Origin: a virus
IMG/VR virus record: IMGVR_UViG_3300025327_000124
Span: 1 to 28,984 of that record
Reading direction: 5' to 3' (one strand)
Length of the DNA stretch: 28,984 nt
Below are positions 23,785-28,984 of this stretch, piece by piece. A program made the position numbers and the translations under genes. The notes beneath the pieces were generated by a model. The model saw only the letters and a list, made by a program, of their open reading frames with translations. It was not told the origin of the DNA and ran no database searches. How positions within the stretch are numbered: position 1 is the first letter of the stretch; every line of letters starts with the position of its first letter.

Positions 23785-24155
23785 TGGAAACCACCAAACA
23801 ACTCAAGGTTGGCAGTGTGTACCGTATCCATCACAGCAGCAAAGGCGCTTTCGTGGCGCAACTCATCGACATCGTTAAGGCTGACGAGGGTGATGAGTAC
23901 GACGACGTGTTGCTCAGGGTGAAATACGATGTACGCGCAGGCACCGATCAGATCGGTTTGTCTGTCATCCCTGGCAAGCAGGAGGTCAGGGTGTCCCGGC
24001 TACGACCCTCCAAGATCATCAGCATCGAGGAGTTGGAGGGCGAGGATTGGCTGCGGCAGATCAAGGTGCGGGAGGAGGAGCAGCCCGTGCTGGCTGCAAC
24101 CGTGGTAGAGCACAGCTTGGTTGACAAGCTGAAGTCCCTGTTCAAGAGGAGTTGA
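23784..24155 (+). CDS. Hypothetical protein, 123 aa
   Basis: A small protein with an N-terminal beta-rich part (KVGSVYRIHHSSKGAF...AQLIDIV, reminiscent of a small barrel) and a charged Glu/Lys-rich C-terminal helix ending in LVDKLKSLFKRS. Start ATG 23784 overlaps the previous stop (TAATG) with AGGAG upstream. The function is unknown. It lies among fibre genes and immediately before the intron-containing gene. Confidence 0.6.
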   Translation: METTKQLKVGSVYRIHHSSKGAFVAQLIDIVKADEGDEYDDVLLRVKYDVRAGTDQIGLSVIPGKQEVRVSRLRPSKIISIEELEGEDWLRQIKVREEEQPVLAATVVEHSLVDKLKSLFKRS

Positions 24156-24159
24156 TCAC

Positions 24160-25874
24160 ATGGCAGATTGGCCGCCACTCAAGAATGCAGCGTTCACCGT
24201 CACGTTTCCCATCGACTAGGTGGCCTTGCCAGGAAACTGGCAAGTGAGAATCCCTTCTGATTACTGGGAACGCCTGAGATGGCTACCCGAGGCAAGCAGC
24301 GTAAGCGTGCAGCCGCAACGACTGAGTGAAGGGACACCCTACAGGGTGATGCGACAGTCTGAACACTGGTGAAATGAAGCCAGTGAGGGAGACCCGAAGC
24401 GGACTCCCCGCCTGAGTAATCAGGTCATCAAGTAACAGAATGCTACGACGCAGATGGTGATCTGGTAACAGCTGCAAGCGCACTTGACTCCGAAGTCTCC
24501 AAAGACGGTGGTGACTTCACAGATGTTACACCAGGTGAGGCCACCGAGATCAACACATCGTCCGGTGTGTACAAGCTGGCACTCAGTGCAACCGAGATGA
24601 ATGCCGATATCGTGGCAACCATCACGAAGACCGGCACGGCGGGTGCAAAGACATCGGTCAACGTGATGTACACGGTCACCCGTCAGTTGAAAGACCTGAC
24701 CTTCCCGAATGTTAGTGGGCGTGGCATAGACATCGATGCGTCGGGTGGTGCGGAGGTGGGCACCTTCCAGGCCGGCGCCATCACCGCTGCTGCGTTCACA
24801 GCCGGCGCCATCGACGCTGCGGCCATTGCCACAGGTGCATTCGATGCGGATGCCCTGGCGGCCGATGCGGTGACCGAGATCCGCTCACTCGTGAGCGGCA
24901 CGGCGGACAGTGGTAGCACGACGACGATGGTGGATACAGCCCGCACCGAAGCCGACACCGACTACTGGAAGGGTGCGTGGATACTGTTCACCAGTGGCAA
25001 CATTTCAGGACAATGCCGTCTGATCACCGCGTTCGATGTTGCACTTGACCAGATCACCTTCACACCGGCCACTACGCAGGCGGTGTCTACACAGACCTAC
25101 GAAATTCTTCCTGCGGCGCGTGGTGACGCGGCGCTCTGGCTTGGCGTAGCAGTCAACGCGCTCCAGTCCGGGCGTGTGGATGCCTCTGTGGGTGCGATGG
25201 CAGCAGACACGCTCACGGCGGCGGCCATTGCGGCCGATGCTGCACCCGAACTGCGCGGTGCGCTGGTAGCCGGAACAGCCGATAGCGGCAGTACCACAAC
25301 GATGGTCGATGCGGCCCTGACACAGGCAGATACCGATTACTGGAAAGGCTGCCTAATCCTGTTCACCAGCGGCACGATCAGTGGTCAGGTGCGATTGATC
25401 ACCGCGTTTGATACAGCGCTCGACCAGATCACCTTCTCGCCGGCGACCACGCAGGCAGTCGGTGTGAACACCTACGAAATTCTTCCGGCTGGTCGTGCTG
25501 ACGTTGCGCTGTGGCTAGGTGCGGCAGTGAATGCACTGCAGTCTGGCCGTGTGGATGCGTTCGTTGGCGCGTTTGCGTCAGCGGTTATCGCGTCGGGTGC
25601 GTTCGCAGCCGATGCCCTTGACGCAGCCGCCCTGGCGACTGATGCCGTGAACGAGATTGCGGACGGCATCATGACCCGTGCATCAAGCAACTGGGAAACG
25701 ACTGCGCCAGTTAAGTCCCTGGGTGCGGCGGTGATGAAGGCAGTGCATCGTATCCGGGACAACGCGGGCACGCTCGAGATCTATCGCAGCAACGGCACCA
25801 CGGTGCACGCGTCGCAGACCATCACCACCGATGTGGCTAACCAGCCTATCGACGAGTTGACTGGAGCGGTGTAA
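24160..25874 (+). CDS. Fibre/baseplate-like protein, split by a group I intron
   Basis: Exons 24160-24212 and 24443-25874 join to a 494-aa protein. The first exon is behind a strong AGAGGAG site. Joining completes an Ile codon and yields FTVTFPIYDADGDLVTAA, then DSEVSKDGGDF and LALSATEMNAD, a continuous domain found at the N-terminus of many phage fibre-like proteins. The rest is Ala/Thr/Asp-rich and contains two copies (period 125 residues) of a beta module with GTADSGSTTTMVD, LFTSG.ISGQ and ATTQAV...YEILPA. Without splicing, translation stops after 19 residues at TAG 24217. The product is likely an adhesin or tail-tip component. Confidence 0.8.
24213..24442 (+). ncRNA. Group I self-splicing intron, 230 nt, ORF-less
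   Basis: Core helices can be drawn by eye. P1: 24209-24212 with 24220-24223, containing the U24212-G24220 wobble at the 5' splice site. P2: 24225-24232 with 24237-24244, GAAA loop. P3: 24251-24257 with 24328-24334. P7: 24320-24324 with 24355-24359. P8: 24335-24339 with 24344-24348. P9: 24364-24369 with 24380-24385. A P9 extension pairs 24411-24415 with 24420-24424 around GUAA. The last intron base is G24442, and the first three exon bases (CTA) pair with 24217-24219 as P10. Splicing restores the reading frame exactly. P4-P6 lie within about 24262-24316. No homing endonuclease is encoded. The compact form with a GAAA-capped P2 recalls small bacterial introns; the subgroup is not assigned. Confidence 0.9.
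24897..25568 (+). repeat. Two tandem copies of a 375-bp coding module
   Basis: The coding modules beginning at 24897 and 25272 are 375 bp (125 codons) apart and share most residues, including TADSGSTTTMVD, ADTDYWKG, RLITAFD, NALQSGRVD. Many synonymous changes separate them, so the duplication is old and protein-level selection has kept the module. Confidence 0.8.
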
Positions 25875-26108
25875 ATGGCACGTGGTCGCACGGTCTCCAG
25901 CGCAGGTCAACTATTCGGCGAGTTTCAGATCGGGCACGGCTTCTCCGCTCCTGTCGGCCAACCGGTCATGATACGCATGCAAGGTATTCCTACCATGCCG
26001 GGCTACCGTGACCGGCCGGGCAAGTGGAATATGATTGATCCCCGCAAGGTGCGCGAATGGTTGCGGCGGGTGATCCAACGCTGGAGGCCGGCCAGCAGCG
26101 GGGTGTAG
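25875..26108 (+). CDS. Hypothetical small protein with RPGxWN motif, 77 aa
   Basis: A basic 77-aa protein that begins straight after the fibre-like gene (TAAATG). Its middle, GQPVMIRMQGIPT...RDRPGKWN, matches the C-terminus of the 270-aa protein at 22972-23784. The C-terminal part is Arg/Trp-rich and helical. It may be an assembly or attachment peptide shared by two virion proteins; no named family is recognised. Confidence 0.6.
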   Translation: MARGRTVSSAGQLFGEFQIGHGFSAPVGQPVMIRMQGIPTMPGYRDRPGKWNMIDPRKVREWLRRVIQRWRPASSGV

Positions 26109-26109
26109 C

Positions 26110-26316
26110 GTGGCTGCTGTGCGTGGCAGGGGTATCACGAGCTTCGGTGCATTCCTGGACCCGCTATCGATCAGCGGTGGGGTGACGTTCGTGGTCACCC
26201 CCGCGCGGCGGATACTCAAACCGCTGCGCGAGGATCGTCTACTAGAGGTTGACCTGGATGATCGATATATGGATATCGGTCGCGACCAACGTAGTTTCAC
26301 ACCAGAGGGTGATTAG
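26110..26316 (+). CDS. Hypothetical protein, 68 aa
   Basis: A small beta-rich protein starting with GTG one base after the previous stop. The segment GGVTFVVTPARR followed by EDRLLEVDLDDRYMDIGRD suggests a small barrel-like fold with an acidic end. No family is recognised. Gene order implies a fibre accessory or structural role. Confidence 0.5.
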   Translation: MAAVRGRGITSFGAFLDPLSISGGVTFVVTPARRILKPLREDRLLEVDLDDRYMDIGRDQRSFTPEGD

Positions 26317-26319
26317 TAC

Positions 26320-26649
26320 ATGAGCAGCGACATCTTCGTTGTGCAGAAGGCACCTACCTCGGTGCTGGACTACGTGATGGATTGGGCTGCACAGACCAGT
26401 GGTGCGGGTGACGAGGACTGGTTGGCAACCGGTGACACCGTTAGTGCCAGCACCTGGGCTGCGCAGAACGGTATCGTGATAGGCGATGGCAACAATGGTG
26501 CGGCTGCACCTAGTAAGACGGCTACCACGACCACTGTATGGCTCATGAGTGGTATGAACGGGGTGGACTATCTGGTCACCAACCGCATCGTCACAGTGGG
26601 TGGGCGCACGCATGAGCGCAGTGTGCTCGTGCAAGTGAGAACGCGATAA
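26320..26649 (+). CDS. Ig-like phage fibre protein
   Basis: A 109-aa protein of a recognisable phage pattern: KAPTSVLDYVMDWA at the start, then DTVSASTW, a TTTTVWLMSGMNGVDYLVTN core and a VGGRTHERSVLVQVR end. This W...TATTTTVWLSGG...Y.VTNRI.T..GRT layout is common in short fibre or neck-associated proteins with an immunoglobulin-like beta sandwich. It is complete and starts at ATG 26320 with GAGGGTG upstream. Confidence 0.7.
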   Translation: MSSDIFVVQKAPTSVLDYVMDWAAQTSGAGDEDWLATGDTVSASTWAAQNGIVIGDGNNGAAAPSKTATTTTVWLMSGMNGVDYLVTNRIVTVGGRTHERSVLVQVRTR

Positions 26650-26660
26650 GGGAGAAGAGC

Positions 26661-26942
26661 ATGAGACGCTTAATTCTCGGTGTTCTGATTGCTGTCGTGT
26701 CCGTCATCTTACTCGTGCCGGGGGCGATCAACGCAACCGAATCACCTCTGTACACCAAGGGGATGGATAGACCCTGTGAACCGGGTGAACTCAGTGTGCT
26801 GTGCAGCCCGGTCAGCACGCCCGTTACATCGAGACCACCCATTACAACCGTTCGGGATGAACCCTCTGCCCTTGCAAGGAGCCTGGCCTATCAAAAGTTC
26901 TGCCGTATCCTGTGGATCACCTGGCATGTGAAATGTCCATGA
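26661..26942 (+). CDS. Secreted hypothetical protein, 93 aa
   Basis: MRR followed by a strong hydrophobic stretch (about 4-20) and a plausible signal-peptidase site near NATES makes this a secreted or anchored small protein. The mature part is Pro/Ser/Thr-rich with four Cys residues that could form disulphides. The ribosome-binding site AAGGGAGAAG is strong. Its end overlaps the adaptor gene start (ATGA). An exported protein among tail genes is unusual and could act on the host surface during lysogeny or infection. Confidence 0.6.
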   Translation: MRRLILGVLIAVVSVILLVPGAINATESPLYTKGMDRPCEPGELSVLCSPVSTPVTSRPPITTVRDEPSALARSLAYQKFCRILWITWHVKCP

Positions 26943-28243
26943 TGCCGCTCACCCCACTCGACGCGTTCAGGCAGTATATGCAGCTTAACCCCTACTGGTT
27001 CTGGGGCCTGGCGAACAAGGACGTACCGTTACTGCCTGACTGCGATACACTGGTCCGCGAGTACGGCTGGCAGGCTGGCGGGGCAGCCGGGCGCGATGAC
27101 ATCCGCGCTATGCTGGAGCAGGCTGAGTCCATGCTGCGTGAACAGTTGGGGTACTCCATTGCGCCGCATTACGTGACGGAAACATTGCCCTTTCCGCGTC
27201 ACCACGACATGGGCCAGAACCGAATCGGATACGCCGGGTCTGATGGGCGCTGGCTGGCGCTCCAGTTGGGTGAGGCGCGCACGCTCGCCGCCGGCGTCGA
27301 GGCACTCGCCCTGATTGGACAGGCCACCGCTCTCGGCGGCGACCTGGCCTTCTCGGACGCGGACGGCGACGGGCTGGACGACACCTTCACGATCGTGATG
27401 GCGACTACCGTCACCGACCCAAACGAGATCGCGGTGTACTTCACCATCGATGATCGGCTGGATGGTGAGCCGGTGGGTGAGCGCTGGCGCGTGCAGCCGG
27501 TCAAGGTCAGCATCAGCGCAGGCACGGCGACTATCCGGGGGCGCTATTGGACGCTGGTCAAGCCGATCAAGCACCAGCGTGTCGGGCTGGGCGCGCTCGA
27601 CCCGATGGAGGTGATTGGCGGCGTGTCGGCCTCGTTCCGCGAGAACGTGGCAACCGAGCTCGACGTGTACCGGCGCCATTGCGACCCAACCGGGATCACG
27701 ACGGCGACGGCGCAGGCAATGCTCGTCTGGGAGACCTCACCCTGGCCAGAGATCGCCACCGCTGTGAACGGCGCGACATTCGCCGGCGACGTGTTCGATC
27801 CGGCGGCGCAAGCCTACGCTATCGCGCGCGCGACGATGCGGGACGCGCGGCGGGGCATCGTTGGCCTGGGCGAGGCAACCTGGGACGCGACCAACTCCAA
27901 GTGGGTGCTGGCGCCGATGTCTTTCACGCGCCCGCCCGATCGAGTGGTCGTGCGCTACCTGGCCGGCGATGCGCTGGTCGGAGGTCAGGTCAACCCCCAC
28001 TGGGCGCGGGTCGTCTCGCGCTTCGCGGCGGCACTGGTCGGGCGGCGCATCTGCGGCTGCGAGGGTATATCGCGCGAGTTCAGCGACGCGCAAATTGACC
28101 TGGCCTTCAGCGGCAACGCGAACACAGAGAAGTTCCTGATCGACCCAGGCGAGTTGAAGAACCCCTTCGGCACCCGGCGCGGGATGATCGAGGCGTGGCG
28201 TGCGGTGCAGGATATGGCGGAGATTCGCGCAGTGTTGGCGTAA
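26939..28243 (+). CDS. Head-tail adaptor-like protein
   Basis: A 434-aa protein. The first 90 residues (DDIRAMLEQAESMLREQLGYSIAP near the middle) resemble the helical bundle of HK97 gp6 / SPP1 gp15-type adaptors. A Ca-binding-like loop DADGDGLDD sits at about residues 140-148 within a beta-rich insert, and the C-terminal third is mixed, with RRICGCEG. The gene lies just before the tail terminator-like gene. ATG 26939 overlaps the upstream stop; ATGs at 26933 and 26942 are alternatives. It is much longer than classic adaptors, so it may be a fusion. Confidence 0.55.
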   Translation: MMPLTPLDAFRQYMQLNPYWFWGLANKDVPLLPDCDTLVREYGWQAGGAAGRDDIRAMLEQAESMLREQLGYSIAPHYVTETLPFPRHHDMGQNRIGYAGSDGRWLALQLGEARTLAAGVEALALIGQATALGGDLAFSDADGDGLDDTFTIVMATTVTDPNEIAVYFTIDDRLDGEPVGERWRVQPVKVSISAGTATIRGRYWTLVKPIKHQRVGLGALDPMEVIGGVSASFRENVATELDVYRRHCDPTGITTATAQAMLVWETSPWPEIATAVNGATFAGDVFDPAAQAYAIARATMRDARRGIVGLGEATWDATNSKWVLAPMSFTRPPDRVVVRYLAGDALVGGQVNPHWARVVSRFAAALVGRRICGCEGISREFSDAQIDLAFSGNANTEKFLIDPGELKNPFGTRRGMIEAWRAVQDMAEIRAVLA

Positions 28244-28271
28244 GGCGAACGCGAGGCTTTTGTGAGGCGGC

Positions 28272-28781
28272 ATGGCTGACGAATTCGTGTGGAATGTGGT
28301 GATGGACAAGATCGCCGCTCTGGAGAACCAGGGTGTGCTGATGGGCACGGGTATCAGGATGCGTGCAGCCTGGCCTACTCCTACCGAGGAATGCCAAACG
28401 CCAATTATATTCCCGGCGCGCGATCCAACGATCGGGGGGCTGAGCATTAGCCTCAACACATTCAGCGGCCACGCGCGCCCGACGGACCGGGGCAGCCACA
28501 AGACCGCTGTCTATACGATCAATTGGGTTTACCTGCATGCTGAACTGACCCAGGCGGTCGTTGACAAAGGCACGCAGCAGCAGCACGAGCCGAAGTTGCT
28601 GTCGAACCTGTCCAGGCTATTCGACGAGATCGCGGCGCGCCACGCCAACCTGGGCGTGGTTGAGGTCTTGCCGGTCGAAGCGTCCATCGATGGGGACTTC
28701 GTGAGTCCGGTCACCGGCAAGAGTTACATGGGTGCGCGCATCGCTGTGCGCTGCACAGAGTACATTCATTTCAGGCACTAG
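28272..28781 (+). CDS. Tail terminator-like protein
   Basis: A 169-aa soluble protein with an N-terminal helix (VMDKIAALENQG), mixed beta strands and TYINW/VYLHAE-type edge strands, followed by an ordered C-terminus. Size, fold character and position between an adaptor-like gene and a tail-tube-like gene fit a tail terminator or minor tail protein. GAGG lies four bases before the ATG. There is no diagnostic motif. Confidence 0.5.
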   Translation: MADEFVWNVVMDKIAALENQGVLMGTGIRMRAAWPTPTEECQTPIIFPARDPTIGGLSISLNTFSGHARPTDRGSHKTAVYTINWVYLHAELTQAVVDKGTQQQHEPKLLSNLSRLFDEIAARHANLGVVEVLPVEASIDGDFVSPVTGKSYMGARIAVRCTEYIHFRH

Positions 28782-28790
28782 GAGGCAGAC

Positions 28791-28984
28791 ATGGCACAAA
28801 CTAACGAAGCCTTTCCGCTGCGCGAGGGCCAACTCTCGATCAGCCTCAATGGCTCGACCTGGACGGACTACAGTGGCTGGACAGCGATGGTCAGTCAGTC
28901 CGGGGGCGAGCGTGCGGTGGGTGGTGCGTACACCTTTGACGGTGATCTGGAGATCGTGACCACCGGGAAGCGAGCGCATTTCGT
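28791..28984 (+). CDS. Tail tube-like protein, 5' part only
   Basis: The window ends 64 codons into this gene. The visible part starts behind a strong AGGAGG site seven bases before the ATG and reads as a beta-rich protein (QLSISLNGSTWTDYSGW, then AYTFDGDLEIVTTGK). High initiation strength and position after a terminator-like gene suggest the major tail or tube protein. This is inference from order and style. Confidence 0.5.
   Translation, partial: MAQTNEAFPLREGQLSISLNGSTWTDYSGWTAMVSQSGGERAVGGAYTFDGDLEIVTTGKRAHF

Noticed and set aside
24213-24438. Alternative intron ends at U24217 (5') or G24438 (3')
   Set aside because: Starting after U24217 leaves no room for a P1 loop, and ending at G24438 shifts the downstream frame; U24212/G24442 satisfies P1, P10 and the frame together.
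24897-25568. Diversity-generating retroelement (template and variable repeat)
   Set aside because: The repeats are whole-domain duplications with substitutions of all types, and there is no reverse transcriptase in the window.
27029-27679. 216-aa minus-strand ORF opposite the adaptor gene
   Set aside because: Shadow frame with His/Arg-rich composition and no domain.
1-28984. CRISPR array, tRNA gene or insertion sequence
   Set aside because: I saw no regularly spaced repeats, cloverleaf-like segment, transposase or terminal inverted repeats.

Overview
The window is the left part of a temperate tailed phage or integrated prophage, most likely of the siphovirus type. It has a leftward tyrosine integrase with a divergent control region, then a long rightward run of lysis, packaging, capsid, glycosylation, fibre and tail genes. 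G+C is high and genes are tightly packed, with ATGA or GTGA stop/start overlaps throughout. The host is probably a member of the Chloroflexota. The only support for that is weak: a Y-L-P-x-V-x-R style motif before the C-terminal anchor of the glycoside hydrolase-like protein, and a Thr/Pro-rich lipoprotein, both styles common in that phylum. No host gene or tRNA is visible.

Layout. 1-222: no confident gene. 223-1149 (minus): integrase with a possibly leaderless promoter. 1156-1660: control region with two rightward sigma70-type promoters, a 19-bp palindrome over one -10 box, a 61-aa ORF, and a promoter-hairpin-terminator unit that looks like a roughly 90-nt small RNA. 1731-4691: lysis cassette (holin-like protein, membrane coiled-coil protein, M23 peptidase, glycoside hydrolase-like protein, small lipoprotein). 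4714-14235: packaging and head genes (DUF5681 small terminase, large terminase, portal, Mu F-like minor head protein, gp10-like neck protein, protease-scaffold fusion with a nested scaffold start, major capsid protein), interrupted by small accessory ORFs at 6577-7364 and 10129-10598.

14331-22705: a nine-gene glycosylation block: two GT2-like transferases, a GT10-like transferase, an NAD-dependent sugar epimerase, a WxcM/RmlC-like cupin, a frameshifted DegT aminotransferase, a hexapeptide acyltransferase and a 913-aa protein with three glycosyltransferase domains plus a phage-type C-terminal domain. Cupin, aminotransferase and acyltransferase stand in the same logical order as the Fdt/Qdt pathways for 3-acetamido-3,6-dideoxyhexoses. 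Together the block could make and attach a sugar to virion or host surface.

22696-28984: DUF1360 protein, fibre-like proteins, an Ig-like fibre protein, a head-tail adaptor, a tail terminator-like protein and the start of a tail-tube-like gene. The standout here is a 230-nt group I intron (24213-24442) inside a fibre-like gene. Its removal joins two reading frames exactly within one Ile codon and restores a 494-aa protein.
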